A stretch of DNA of 64,000 nucleotides from Candidatus Neomicrothrix sp. UBA2983. Its GTDB lineage: Bacteria > Actinomycetota > Acidimicrobiia > Acidimicrobiales > MedAcidi-G1. Under the pieces are notes generated by a model. It did not search any database. It saw nothing but the letters and a program-made list of their open reading frames with translations, and was not told where the DNA came from. The number at the start of each line of letters is the position of its first letter. The first letter of the stretch is position 1. The position numbers and the translations under genes were made by a program. Location: the NCBI GenBank assembly GCA_002346745.1, contig DEAL01000014.1:1-64000 (forward strand), written 5' to 3'. Below, in pieces: positions 1-8,525 of the stretch.

Positions 1-975
1 GTTGAACAGGGTGTGCACGATGGCGACCGTGACCGCTGCCGGGCTGCCGGTCGCCAGCGACGCCAGCAGGGCGGTGACGGTGGTGCCCACGTTGGCGCCC
101 AGCGTCACCGGGTAGATGTTCTCGAGGGTGAGGACGCCCGAGGCGGCCAGGGGGACCAGTACCGACGTCGTGATCGACGACGACTGCACCGAGATCGTGA
201 TGATCATGCCGAGCACGATGGCGACGATCCCCGAGCCGGCGCCCAACGCCCGGTTGATGGCGACCTCGACGCGGTCGGCGACGAGCAGGCGCATGTTCTT
301 GGTGATGTAGGCGAGGGCGATGAAGATGAACACGAGGCCGACGACGATCAGGAGGCCGCCCTTGACGTCGCCGTGGGCGCCGAGGTCCGCCAGAAGGTCC
401 TTGACCCGGCCGGCCGGCCACTTGACAGCCGCCTTGAGCGGGCTCTTGAACGAGGCCCCCGAGCTGCCGATCAGTTGCTCGGTGATCCAGGTGGCGGCGC
501 TCGACAGGTAGCCCGTCGCCAGTTCGATCGGGAGGAACACCGCCACGGCCAGGATGTTGAAGAAGTCGTGGACGGTCGCCGCGGCGAACGCCCGGCGGAA
601 CTCGTGGTCGTGCCGGACGTGGCCGAGCGAGGCCAGGGTGTTGGTGACCGTGGTGCCCAGATTGGCACCCATGACCATCGGCACGGCGTCGTCGATGCCG
701 ACCACGCCCGAGGCGACCAGGCCGACGATCACCGACGTCGAGACCGACGAGGACTGGACGAGGACCGTGGCCAGCAGGCCGACGAACAGGCCGCCCAACG
801 GGTTCGAGACGCCCTCGAACAGGCCGTCGACGAGGTCCTTGCCGAGGCTCTTGAAGCCGCCGCCCAGCAGTTCGACACCGGTCAGGAACAGGTAGAGCAG
901 GGCGAGGACGAGGACGGCCCGCACCGGCGTCGGGATCGCGCGCACCGGAGCCTTGATGGTGGGGGTGTCGGACAC
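1..975 (-). CDS. Na+/phosphate cotransporter family protein (3' end outside window)
   Basis: This is the first 325 residues of an integral membrane Na/Pi-cotransporter (NptA/PF02690 type), which imports phosphate with sodium. Both family repeats are visible: QSSS at residues 74-77 with GANLGTTVTN at 103-112, and QSSS at 264-267 with GANVGTTVTA at 293-302. Hydrophobic helices lie between them. The GTG start at 975 is chosen because an AGGAG box lies 7 nt upstream and the first helix begins about 20 residues in. The frame is open to the window edge, so the C-terminus is missing. The upstream region carries a PHO-box-like operator, which fits a phosphate-starvation role. The family is certain; the ion is inferred from the family. 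Confidence 0.93.
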   Translation of the reverse strand, partial: MSDTPTIKAPVRAIPTPVRAVLVLALLYLFLTGVELLGGGFKSLGKDLVDGLFEGVSNPLGGLFVGLLATVLVQSSSVSTSVIVGLVASGVVGIDDAVPMVMGANLGTTVTNTLASLGHVRHDHEFRRAFAAATVHDFFNILAVAVFLPIELATGYLSSAATWITEQLIGSSGASFKSPLKAAVKWPAGRVKDLLADLGAHGDVKGGLLIVVGLVFIFIALAYITKNMRLLVADRVEVAINRALGAGSGIVAIVLGMIITISVQSSSITTSVLVPLAASGVLTLENIYPVTLGANVGTTVTALLASLATGSPAAVTVAIVHTLFN

Positions 976-1008
976 CGGAACTCCTGGAGGGGCCGTTCGG
1001 TCGCCCAA

Positions 1009-1063
1009 AACCTACGGGTCCCACCTTGCGCCCGACTGGCCGTCGGGTGAACAGTGGGTGAAC
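1009..1063 (-). promoter_or_regulatory. PHO-box-like operator and promoter of the Na/Pi symporter
   Basis: On the minus strand there is a perfect direct repeat GTTCACC-N4-GTTCACC (1063-1057 and 1052-1046), an 11-bp period. This is the form described for PhoP boxes of Streptomyces. A candidate -10 TAGGTT lies at 1014-1009, placing a start site near 1002 and the box at about -44 to -61. The gene starts at 975. The repeat is seen directly; PhoP binding is inferred. Confidence 0.65.
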
Positions 1064-1086
1064 GGAGGGATCCGGTTCCGGGCGCC

Positions 1087-1533
1087 TCACGCGCCGCTAC
1101 GGGAACGCCGGTCGGCCAGCCAGCGTTCGAGCAGGTCCACGTCGCGCTGCCAGGTGAGCAACTTCCTGGCCTTCTTGGGCGTCGCCCAGCGGACCTCGTC
1201 GACTTCGTCGTTGGGGGTGAACGAGCCTCGGTCGACGGTCATCTCGTAGTAGGTGACCTGCTTCGGTCGGCCGTTGCCGGTGGCGTAGTCGACGCGGCCC
1301 ACCTTGCCCGCCACCTTGCAGCGGTAGCCCGTCTCCTCGCGGACCTCCCGGCGGGCCGCCTGCTTCGGCGTCTCGTCGGGGTCGAGCTTGCCTTTCGGGA
1401 AGCTCCAGTCGTCGTAGTCGGGGCGGTGGATGAGCAGGACCTCGATGCCGGACTGGTGGCCCTCCCTCTCCCTCGGGCGGATCACGAGGCCGCCCGCCGC
1501 CAGCACCGGCGCCGGGCCCTCCTTCCGGCTCAC
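1087..1533 (-). CDS. Nudix hydrolase
   Basis: A 148-residue Nudix hydrolase, expected to split a nucleoside diphosphate linked to another group. The Nudix box is complete at residues 48-70, with G48, E54, R62-E63, E66-E67 and G69 in the required spacing. The GTG start is chosen because GTGA overlaps the ppk stop by 4 bp, implying translational coupling. MutT/Ap4A-type Nudix enzymes often neighbour polyphosphate kinase in actinobacteria, and the strand and overlap suggest one operon. The substrate cannot be told from sequence. Longer starts upstream would run inside ppk and are not supported. Confidence 0.9.
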   Translation of the reverse strand: MSRKEGPAPVLAAGGLVIRPREREGHQSGIEVLLIHRPDYDDWSFPKGKLDPDETPKQAARREVREETGYRCKVAGKVGRVDYATGNGRPKQVTYYEMTVDRGSFTPNDEVDEVRWATPKKARKLLTWQRDVDLLERWLADRRSRSGA

Positions 1534-3668
1534 TCGGGGGAGCGGGCCCGCTCGAGGGCCAGGCGGGCCAGTTGCACGTGGGCATCGAGACCCGACTCGC
1601 CGGGGTTGCGGCGCCATGACCCGTCGCCGGCCAGGTCCCAGGCCAGCCATTCGTCCCGGAGGCACGTGTCCAGGACCTGGTCGAGCCGCTCCGCCTGCTC
1701 CTCGTCCTCGATCCGGACGAGCACCTCCACCCGACGGATCAGGTTGCGCGGCATCAGGTCCGCCGACCCGATGAAGTAGGCGGGGATGCCGGGGCCGCGG
1801 CCGTTGGCGAAGCGGTAGACCCGTGAGTGCTCCAGGTAGCGCCCGACCAGCGAACGTACCCGGATGTTGTCGGACAGGCCCGGCACGCCGGGGCGCAGGC
1901 AGCAGATGCCCCGCACCAGCAGGTCGACCTCCACGCCGGCCCGGCTGGCGTCGTAGAGCAGGTCGATCATCTCCGGATCGACGAGGCTGTTCATCTTCAT
2001 CGTGATGTGGCCGTCGACGGCGCGCATCTCGCCCTCGACGAGGTCCCGGATGGTCGGCCGGAGGAACTCGGGCGCCACGACCAGGCGGTCGTAGCGGTTC
2101 TCCCGGCCGTAGCCCGTGAGGCCGTTGAACAGCCGGGCCATCTCCTCACCCACGCCGGGGTCGGCGGTCAGCAGGCCGAAGTCCTCGTAGACCCGGGCGG
2201 TGCGGTCGTTGTAGTTGCCGGTCCCCAGATGGCAGTACCGGCGGATGCCGCCCGGCTCTTCCCGGACCACCATGCAGCACTTGGCGTGCGTCTTGAGGCC
2301 CACCAGCCCGTAGGTGACGTGGACGCCGTTGCGCTCCAGTTGACGAGCCCAGTTGATGTTGAGCTCCTCGTCGAAGCGGGCCTTGAGCTCGATCAGGACG
2401 GCTACCTGCTTGCCGGCCTCGGCGGCCTGGATGAGTGAGGCCACCACCGACGAGTCGCCCGACACGCGATAGAGCGTCATCTTGATGGCGAGCACCTTCG
2501 GGTCGACGGCGGCGGCGTGGAGGAACTCGCCGACGGACCGTCCGAACGATGTGTACGGGTGGTGCAGCAGGACATCGCCCCGGCGCAACGCGGCAAAGAC
2601 GTCGAACGACTCGTCGTCAGACTGGAGTCCGGGCTCGACGACGCCGGCGAACGGGGTGTCGAGCAGGTCGGGCAGCGGTAGTTCGGTCAGTTGGAAGAGT
2701 CCCGCCAGGCCCACCAGCCGGCCGCACGGGTAGAGGCCGTCCTCGTCGAGGCCCAGTTCGCGCAGCAGCAGGTCCCGCACCTCGGGGTCGGTGGGTCCAT
2801 CGATCTCGAGGCGGACCGCCCGGCCGAAGCGGCGACGCCGCAGTTCCAACTCGACCGCCGAGAGGAGGTCCTCGGCCTCCTCCTCCTCGTCCAGCGAGAG
2901 GTCGGCATTGCGGGTCACCCGGAAGACCTGGTGGCCCAGGATCTCCATCCCCACGAACAACTCCGGCAGGTGGGCGGCGACAACCTGCTCGATCGGGACG
3001 AACCGGTGCGCCTCGTCGCCGACCCGGAGGAACCGGTCGAGCATCGGCGGCACCTTGACCCGGGCGAACAGGGTCCGGCCGTCCACGGGGTCGCGCAACC
3101 GGACGGCCAGGTTCAGCGACAGGCCCGAGATGTAGGGGAACGGGTGGCCGGGATCAACCGCCAGCGGTGTGAGCACCGGGAGGATCCGTTCGCGGAACGC
3201 AACCCCCAGGTCGTCGCGCTCGCCGTCCCCGAGGTCCGACCAGTCGAGGATCTCGACGCCGTGTTCGGCCAGTTGTGGCAGTAGGTCGTCGACGAGTACT
3301 GCCTCGGCATCCGCCATGAGCCCCGTCGCCACCCCACGGATGGTCGCCAATTGTTCGGCGGGGGTGTAGCCGTCAACGGTCCGCGCCGTCAACTGGGCCG
3401 CCTCCTGGCCGAGCAGCCCGGCGACGCGCACCTGGAAGAACTCGTCGAGGTTGGAGGCGAAGATGGCGAGGAAGCGGAGCCGTTCGAGCAGTGGCCGGTG
3501 GGCGTCCCGGGCCAGCTGCAGTACCCGGGCGTCGAAGGACAGCCAGGACAGTTCCCGGTTCAGGTACGGCGTGTCGTTGGGATCGAACACCGGGACCTCG
3601 GACGGTGCCGGAACCGGCGACGACCCGACATCGGGCATCCAGTCGGCGAGGCGGAGGGCGTCATCCAC
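1530..3668 (-). CDS. ppk: Polyphosphate kinase (PPK1)
   Basis: PPK1 reversibly transfers the gamma phosphate of ATP to polyphosphate. The protein shows the N-terminal segment YLNRELSWLSFDARVL, the catalytic-histidine motif HLGTGNYND, and the second conserved histidine region KTHAKC. Its length of 712 residues is near the usual 690-720. The chosen start is the GTG at 3668, seven nt downstream of a GACACT -10-like box (3681-3676), a leaderless layout common in this window. An ATG at 3638 is the main alternative. It is followed by the overlapping Nudix gene and lies divergent from whiB. Together with the nearby phosphate symporter it suggests a phosphate-storage neighbourhood. Confidence 0.95.
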   Translation of the reverse strand: MDDALRLADWMPDVGSSPVPAPSEVPVFDPNDTPYLNRELSWLSFDARVLQLARDAHRPLLERLRFLAIFASNLDEFFQVRVAGLLGQEAAQLTARTVDGYTPAEQLATIRGVATGLMADAEAVLVDDLLPQLAEHGVEILDWSDLGDGERDDLGVAFRERILPVLTPLAVDPGHPFPYISGLSLNLAVRLRDPVDGRTLFARVKVPPMLDRFLRVGDEAHRFVPIEQVVAAHLPELFVGMEILGHQVFRVTRNADLSLDEEEEAEDLLSAVELELRRRRFGRAVRLEIDGPTDPEVRDLLLRELGLDEDGLYPCGRLVGLAGLFQLTELPLPDLLDTPFAGVVEPGLQSDDESFDVFAALRRGDVLLHHPYTSFGRSVGEFLHAAAVDPKVLAIKMTLYRVSGDSSVVASLIQAAEAGKQVAVLIELKARFDEELNINWARQLERNGVHVTYGLVGLKTHAKCCMVVREEPGGIRRYCHLGTGNYNDRTARVYEDFGLLTADPGVGEEMARLFNGLTGYGRENRYDRLVVAPEFLRPTIRDLVEGEMRAVDGHITMKMNSLVDPEMIDLLYDASRAGVEVDLLVRGICCLRPGVPGLSDNIRVRSLVGRYLEHSRVYRFANGRGPGIPAYFIGSADLMPRNLIRRVEVLVRIEDEEQAERLDQVLDTCLRDEWLAWDLAGDGSWRRNPGESGLDAHVQLARLALERARSPE

Positions 3669-3828
3669 GGCATCCAGTGTCGCAGGGATCCCGGCCCTGG
3701 CCAACGGCGACCCACCCAGACCCCGTGACACGGGCCTTTCGACCCTCTTTCGCCCCGTCCTGGCATCAATGGTGGTGCCAACGAGGCCAGGTGGGCGGAC
3801 CACGACGAGCACGGGAGAGCAACGCCGG

Positions 3829-4074
3829 ATGATGAGCACGAGATGGATGGAGCGGGCACGGTGCCGGGAGGTCCCACCCAACACCTTCTTCCCCAGCGAC
3901 GGGCTGGGGGTCGAGGTCGCCAAGACCGTCTGCGACGGCTGCACGGTGACGGAGCCCTGCCTCGAGTACGCCCTCGAACAGCGGATCGAGCACGGCGTGT
4001 GGGGCGGCTGCTCCGAGCGCCAGCGCCGCCGGATCAGGCGGGAACGACGCCGACTCGAGGTGGTGGCCGCCTAG
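3829..4074 (+). CDS. WhiB-family transcriptional regulator
   Basis: An 81-residue WhiB-like protein, an actinobacterial [4Fe-4S] sensor that usually works with the primary sigma factor. The four cluster cysteines are C12, C35, C38 and C44 (C-x2-C-x5-C core). They are followed by the VWGG turn (57-60) and a basic tail rich in Arg that should contact DNA. Two tandem ATG codons (3829, 3832) follow a GGGAGAG box; either could be the start. It is transcribed away from ppk. The strongly basic C-terminus and length fit the WhiB2-like group, but the subgroup is not certain. Confidence 0.93.
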   Translation: MMSTRWMERARCREVPPNTFFPSDGLGVEVAKTVCDGCTVTEPCLEYALEQRIEHGVWGGCSERQRRRIRRERRRLEVVAA

Positions 4075-4219
4075 GGCCGACGAGGCCGATCGGCCCACAG
4101 ACGGGAGCGGTCCCCTCCCCGCTGCCACACCTGCAGCGGCCCCGGGACCAGCGGGTGGTTCCGGGGTCGTTGCGCGCTCAGGGCCCCGCGTCGAGAGAGG
4201 CCCGGCGGGGGTTGACGGG

Positions 4220-4501
4220 TCAGGCCCGCTCGTCCTCCTCGTCTTCCTCGTAGCCGAGGTCCCAGGAGATCAGGACGTTCTCGCGCTCGGCGTCGCGGTT
4301 GATGCGCTCGCGGTTGCGTCGGAACTGCGGGTCGTGCGGCGGGAGCAGCATGAGTCGGGCATGGATCCGGTCGCGGAACGACTCGATCAACTCGCGGTCG
4401 CCGAACGTGGAGCGGACCTCCCAGTGGGGCGCCATGGGGCCCAGGTAGACGACCATCACGTCGCCGACGGGCGGCTGCGGCTCGAGTTCGATGTCGGTCA
4501 T
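4220..4501 (-). CDS. Conserved-looking hypothetical protein, 93 aa
   Basis: I do not recognise this protein. It is 93 residues, soluble, without signal peptide or membrane segment. It has a hydrophobic core stretch (DVMVVYLGPMAPHW), a central helix-like region rich in Arg, and a very acidic C-terminus (DLGYEEDEEDERA). The ATG at 4501 has an AGGAG box about 9 nt upstream, and codon use matches the neighbours, so it is very likely real. It sits between whiB and tatA on the tatA strand. The motif GPMAPHWE may help a family search. Confidence 0.7.
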   Translation of the reverse strand: MTDIELEPQPPVGDVMVVYLGPMAPHWEVRSTFGDRELIESFRDRIHARLMLLPPHDPQFRRNRERINRDAERENVLISWDLGYEEDEEDERA

Positions 4502-4632
4502 CGCCGGGGACTCCTGGGTCGGCGTTCGTGGCTCCCTGAATCGGGAGGCGCCGAGTGTACCGAGACCGGCGAACGAGTCGGCCGGGAACCGCCGGTGCCG
4601 AGGGTGCCCGACCGGCTGGTCCGGGGCCGAAG

Positions 4633-4836
4633 TCAGGCGGTGTCGTCGGTCTTCTTGTCCGCCTCGGCGGCCTTGTCGGCCTCGGCGGCGCCTTCGGCGA
4701 GGCCGCGCTGGAGTTCCTTCTGGGCCCGTCCCAGGTTGCGGGCCAGCTTCGGGATCTGGCTGCCACCGAACACCACGAGGGCCAGAACCACGACGATCAG
4801 TAGTTCGTTGGTGCCGAGGAAGGCGAGGAGCGACAT
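4633..4836 (-). CDS. tatA: Sec-independent protein translocase subunit TatA
   Basis: TatA forms the pore component of the twin-arginine export system. The 67-residue protein has an N-terminal hydrophobic helix (about residues 10-24), then the FGGSQIPKLARNLG hinge and amphipathic helix, and an acidic, Lys/Ala-rich tail, the TatA/E layout. A likely Tat client lies in the window: the twin-arginine lipoprotein at 57295-58173. TatB and TatC are not nearby. TatA and TatE cannot be separated on sequence alone. Confidence 0.92.
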   Translation of the reverse strand: MSLLAFLGTNELLIVVVLALVVFGGSQIPKLARNLGRAQKELQRGLAEGAAEADKAAEADKKTDDTA

Positions 4837-4895
4837 GGACGGAAGCGTAGTCGGCGTCTGGGGCGCCCGCGTTCCCGGGAGCGGCGGTCGGTGGG

Positions 4896-5177
4896 TCAGG
4901 CGGTCTCGGCGACAGCCGCGGCGGCACGGGCCAGGGCCCGCTGGCGGCGGATGCGCCGGCGCTCGCGCTCGCTCATGCCGCCCCAGATGCCGAACTTCTC
5001 GCCGTTCTGGAGCGCATACTCGAGGCAGTCCTCGCGCACGACGCAGCCCCGACAGACCTCCTTGGCCTCGCGGGTGCTGGCGCCCCGCTCCGGAAAGAAC
5101 AGGTCCGGATCCACCCCCAGGCAGTTGGAGAACTCCTGCCAGGTCATGTCGAGGTCAGGCTTCGCGTAGATGCCCAT
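4896..5177 (-). CDS. WhiB-family regulator, WhiB1-like
   Basis: A 93-residue WhiB protein beginning MGIYAKPDLDMTW. Cluster cysteines are C19, C42, C45 and C51, followed by the IWGG turn and a basic ERERRRIRRQR segment. The opening sequence and spacing resemble WhiB1-type proteins, which bind a nitric-oxide-sensitive [4Fe-4S] cluster and sigma region 4. The ATG at 5177 is preceded by GGGAGG with 8 nt spacing. Farther upstream lies a well-formed promoter (5248-5276), so the longer upstream reading is excluded because it would begin before the promoter. Confidence 0.93.
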   Translation of the reverse strand: MGIYAKPDLDMTWQEFSNCLGVDPDLFFPERGASTREAKEVCRGCVVREDCLEYALQNGEKFGIWGGMSERERRRIRRQRALARAAAAVAETA

Positions 5178-5242
5178 GGTCTGTGCCTCCCGACCGGTGG
5201 GCCGCGCGCGGGCACGGTCCGGGCCTGTGGGGGATTCCAACA

Positions 5243-5276
5243 GTGTAATTACACCACTGGGATTTGCCGGATGCAA
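5243..5276 (-). promoter_or_regulatory. whiB promoter with palindrome over the -10 box
   Basis: On the minus strand TTGCAT (5276-5271), a 17-bp spacer and TGTAAT (5253-5248) form a good sigma-70-type promoter for the whiB gene starting at 5177. The -10 box lies inside a perfect 12-bp palindrome GTGTAATTACAC (5243-5254). A repressor bound there would block transcription; no protein can be named from the sequence. Confidence 0.65.
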
Positions 5277-5333
5277 GTGGAAAACCGAAAACGACAGGGT
5301 TTTCCCGATGGGCACACCGCCCCCGACCGGAGC

Positions 5334-7343
5334 TCAGCGGGCCGAACGCAGCGTGCGCCGCTGGTCCACGAAGTCGACCAGCACGTAGTCGCCCAGGTTC
5401 TGGTTCGTGGTGAAGAACGCCCGTCCCCCGTTCATCCGGGTCACCGTCTCGATGAACCGGGTCAGGTACGGCGTGGCGTCCAGCATGAACACGTTGATCC
5501 GGATGCCGTCACGGGTGCAGCGGCGCACCTCGGTCAGGGTTCGGTCGACCGTCTCCTGTGACGGCGGGTAGTTGAACACCGGGTAGCCGGCGTCGGTGAG
5601 GTGGGCGGTCGGCTCGCCGTCGGTGACCATGATGATCTGCCGGGTGCCGGTCTGGCGGGCCAGCATCTGGCGGGCCAGCACAAACCCGTGCTGCATGTTG
5701 GTGCCGTACACGTAGTCCCACGAGACCTCGGGGATGCGCTCCGGTTGGATCTGGCGGGCCACCTCGCTGAACGTGACCACGCCCAGGTAGTCGCGGGGGA
5801 ACTGCGTCGAGATCAGCGAGTGCAGCGCCATCGCCACCTTCTTGGCCGGCAGGAAGTTGTCGCGCATCGGCATCGACAACGACAGGTCCAGCATCAGCAC
5901 GGTGGCCGCCTGCACCGTCGACTCGGTGCGCTCGACCTCGAAGTCGTCGGGGGTCAGGTGCACCGGCATCCCTGCACCGCCCCGGGTCACCGCGTTGCGC
6001 AGTGTCTGCTCGATGTGCAGGTTGAACGGGTCGCCGAACTCGTAGGGCTTGGTGGTGAACTCCCGCTCGTGGCCGGCACCGGTCCGCTCCAGCTCGTGGC
6101 GGCCGGACCGGTCCCGCAGCAACCGCCGGTACAGGTCGCCAAGGGCGTTCTGGCCCAGCCGGCGAATGGCCCTGGGCGTGAGGCTGAGCTGGCCCTCGTG
6201 GTTGTCGACGAGGCCGGCCTCCTCGAGCATCCGGGCCAGCTCGGACAGGCGCTCGAGGCTCTCGGCGGACTGGTCGCCCAGCAGGTCGCGCACCCGGTCC
6301 ACGTCAACCTCGGCGAGGGCGCCCGGACTGGACGTCCCCCGCAGCATCTGCTCGAGCTGGTCCAAATCGGCCAGATCCTCGAACAGCTCCATCGCCTCGC
6401 CCATCCCGAGGGGGTCCTGTCCGGTGAAGTCGCGTGACTGCTCCCACCCCATCTGGGGGAACAGATCGCGCAGGTGGCCGCCCAGCTGGTCGACCTGCCA
6501 CTGCAGGTCCATGTCGCCGAGCAGCTGCTCGGACAACTCCTGGAGCTGGGCCCGCTGCTCGGGGGTCATGGAGTTGAGCATCTGCTGCATGGCCGCCATC
6601 CGGCGGGCAATCACCTCGAGCAGCTCGTCGAGGGTCTGCGGATCCTCCGGGAAGAAGTCGCCGTAGCGCTCCATGAAGCCATCGAAGTCGGGCTCCTCGC
6701 CGGCCCGGCGCTGCTCGAGCATCCCGTTCAGCTCGGCCAGCATGTCCTTCATGCGAGCCAGGTCCTCCGGCGAGAGGTCCTGCATGGCGCCGGCCATCTG
6801 GTCGACAGCCTGCTGCATGAGTTGCTGGCGCAACTGGTCGAGCAACTCCTCGAAGCGCTCGGCGGCCTCGGCCGAGGTGAAGTCGTAGTCCTGGAGGGCC
6901 CGGACCTGGCCGGCCAGGTTCTCATGCTCGACCAGGTCGAGATCCTGGCGGCGCTGCTGCGCCGAGGCGGCCGCCACCTCGTCGCCGCCCGCCTCGAGGT
7001 CGTCCAGCGACGCACGCTCCCGCCCCACCACCTCGCCGAGGGCGTCGCGAATCTCGTCGTAGACGCCGCCCAGGTCGTGCTGCTCGAGTCGCTCCCGGCG
7101 CTGCTCCCGCAGCCGCTCGAGCATCTCCCGGAGGCCCTGAAGGCGCTCCCCGTCCACCTCGAGGCCGGACTGGAGGATGCGACGCAGGGCGGCGTTGGGA
7201 TCGCCATGCTCGATCAGCTCGTCGCCCAGGGCGTCGAGCAAGGCGTCGGCGTCGAGGTTCGGGACCGCCTGGGTGCCGTCCCAGCGCGAATAGGTGAAGC
7301 GCCGCGACTCGCGGCGACGCCGGCGCCTGCCCCGCAGCCTCAT
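5334..7343 (-). CDS. VWA-domain protein (MoxR-partner type)
   Basis: A 669-residue cytoplasmic protein. The N-terminal two thirds is highly charged and helical, with many Gln/Glu/Arg segments, and looks coiled-coil-like. The C-terminal third is a von Willebrand A domain with an intact MIDAS site: DLSLS near residue 485, and the later MVTDGEPTAH loop. VWA proteins of this type work with MoxR AAA ATPases as metal- or cofactor-insertion chaperones. A MoxR gene lies 3.3 kb away on the same strand (10629-12041), separated by other genes. The start RRGRRRRRRES-type basic head follows directly from the ATG at 7343. The client protein is unknown. Confidence 0.88.
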   Translation of the reverse strand: MRLRGRRRRRRESRRFTYSRWDGTQAVPNLDADALLDALGDELIEHGDPNAALRRILQSGLEVDGERLQGLREMLERLREQRRERLEQHDLGGVYDEIRDALGEVVGRERASLDDLEAGGDEVAAASAQQRRQDLDLVEHENLAGQVRALQDYDFTSAEAAERFEELLDQLRQQLMQQAVDQMAGAMQDLSPEDLARMKDMLAELNGMLEQRRAGEEPDFDGFMERYGDFFPEDPQTLDELLEVIARRMAAMQQMLNSMTPEQRAQLQELSEQLLGDMDLQWQVDQLGGHLRDLFPQMGWEQSRDFTGQDPLGMGEAMELFEDLADLDQLEQMLRGTSSPGALAEVDVDRVRDLLGDQSAESLERLSELARMLEEAGLVDNHEGQLSLTPRAIRRLGQNALGDLYRRLLRDRSGRHELERTGAGHEREFTTKPYEFGDPFNLHIEQTLRNAVTRGGAGMPVHLTPDDFEVERTESTVQAATVLMLDLSLSMPMRDNFLPAKKVAMALHSLISTQFPRDYLGVVTFSEVARQIQPERIPEVSWDYVYGTNMQHGFVLARQMLARQTGTRQIIMVTDGEPTAHLTDAGYPVFNYPPSQETVDRTLTEVRRCTRDGIRINVFMLDATPYLTRFIETVTRMNGGRAFFTTNQNLGDYVLVDFVDQRRTLRSAR

Positions 7344-7397
7344 CTCAGCCCCGTGGCGACGCGCATGGCGTGAACGTACGCCCTCGACGACCGACGC

Positions 7398-8420
7398 TCA
7401 CCAGTCGGCCCCCGCGGCCGAAAGGCGCCTCGCCCGCGCCACCAGGTCCAGCACCAGGCCGCCGATGAACTCGTTGGTCTCCCGGGTCGGGTCGGCGGCC
7501 TGCCGGACGTAGACCCCCTCGAGCATGCAGGCCAGCTTGAAGGTGCTCATGGTTGCGTACCAGCCCAGCGCCTCCACTCGCCGGCCCGACCGCTCCCGCC
7601 ACCGGGCCACCGCCTCGGCACGGGTCGGCAGGCCCTGGTCGTCGTCGGTCCAACCGGCCACGAGGTAGCCGAGGTCCATAAGTGGGTCGCCGATCGTGGC
7701 GTTCTCCCAGTCCAGCACGGCCACCAGCCGCGTGGGCTCGTCGCCGACGGCCCGGCTGAAGAGCATGTTGTGGCGGTTGAAGTCGCCGTGCATCACCCCC
7801 GGCACCGTGCTCGACGGCAGGTTGGCAGCCAGCCAGTCGGACACCTCGTCCACGCCGGAGAGCTCGCGCTCCCGGTACGACTCCAACTGCCCGCGCCAGC
7901 GGTCGACCTGGCGCTCGAGGAACCCGTCGGGGCGCCCCAGGTCGGCGAGGCCCGGCGCCTCGTGGTCGATCGCCGCCAGCGAGCCCAGGGCGTCGAGCAT
8001 CTCCTCGGCGATCCGCCGGGAGGCACCGGGACCGCCCAGTTCGTCCGGAATCGGCTCCCCGGCGACCAGGCCGTCCACGAACTCCATCACGTAGAAGACG
8101 GCACCGGTCACGCCGGTGTCAGTGCACAGGGCGACCGGCCGGGCGTGAGGCACGCCGGTGCCGTCCAGCGCCCGCTGGAAGCGGAACTCCCGCTCCATGA
8201 TCCGGTTGGCCCCATCGACCGACAGCGGCACGGCCGCCGGACGGCGCAGCACCCAGCGCCGGCCGCCGCGGTGCACGACGAACACCTCGTTGGACTCGCC
8301 CATGGCGATCCGCTCGAAGCGCAGGTCGTCGCCGGGGCCCAGGTCCGCGGCGTCGAACCAGCGGCGCAGATGCTCGACGCGCAGGAGGCCGGGGAACGGG
8401 TCGTTCGGGTCGCCGGCCAT
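7398..8420 (-). CDS. Phosphotransferase family protein (APH/ACAD10-like)
   Basis: A 340-residue aminoglycoside-phosphotransferase-fold kinase. The catalytic loop VMHGDFNRHNML and the metal-binding segment DWENATIGDPLMDL are intact. Members that resemble the ACAD10 N-terminus are found beside acyl-CoA metabolism genes and are thought to phosphorylate hydroxy-acyl or small-molecule substrates rather than antibiotics. The divergent neighbour is a MaoC-type enoyl-CoA hydratase, which fits that context. The ATG at 8420 is used; a longer frame upstream would overlap the divergent gene and lacks homology. Resistance function is unlikely. Confidence 0.87.
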   Translation of the reverse strand: MAGDPNDPFPGLLRVEHLRRWFDAADLGPGDDLRFERIAMGESNEVFVVHRGGRRWVLRRPAAVPLSVDGANRIMEREFRFQRALDGTGVPHARPVALCTDTGVTGAVFYVMEFVDGLVAGEPIPDELGGPGASRRIAEEMLDALGSLAAIDHEAPGLADLGRPDGFLERQVDRWRGQLESYRERELSGVDEVSDWLAANLPSSTVPGVMHGDFNRHNMLFSRAVGDEPTRLVAVLDWENATIGDPLMDLGYLVAGWTDDDQGLPTRAEAVARWRERSGRRVEALGWYATMSTFKLACMLEGVYVRQAADPTRETNEFIGGLVLDLVARARRLSAAGADW

Positions 8421-8525
8421 CCCGCGACGGTAGTGACGCTTCGTACGCGACTCCGGGTTGGCCGACCCCTCGCGCCGGCCCGTAGCGTCGGTGGCCGAAC
8501 GAGTTCCCCGACCCCGGAGCCCCCC

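Noticed and set aside
13..1050. A 345-codon open frame on the plus strand at the window start
   Set aside because: Its product is repetitive Arg/Gly/Asp sequence, whereas the minus strand gives a Na/Pi symporter with both family repeats.
7398..8420. The phosphotransferase as an aminoglycoside-resistance enzyme
   Set aside because: The fold is shared, but its similarity to ACAD10-type kinases and the acyl-CoA gene next door argue for a metabolic role.
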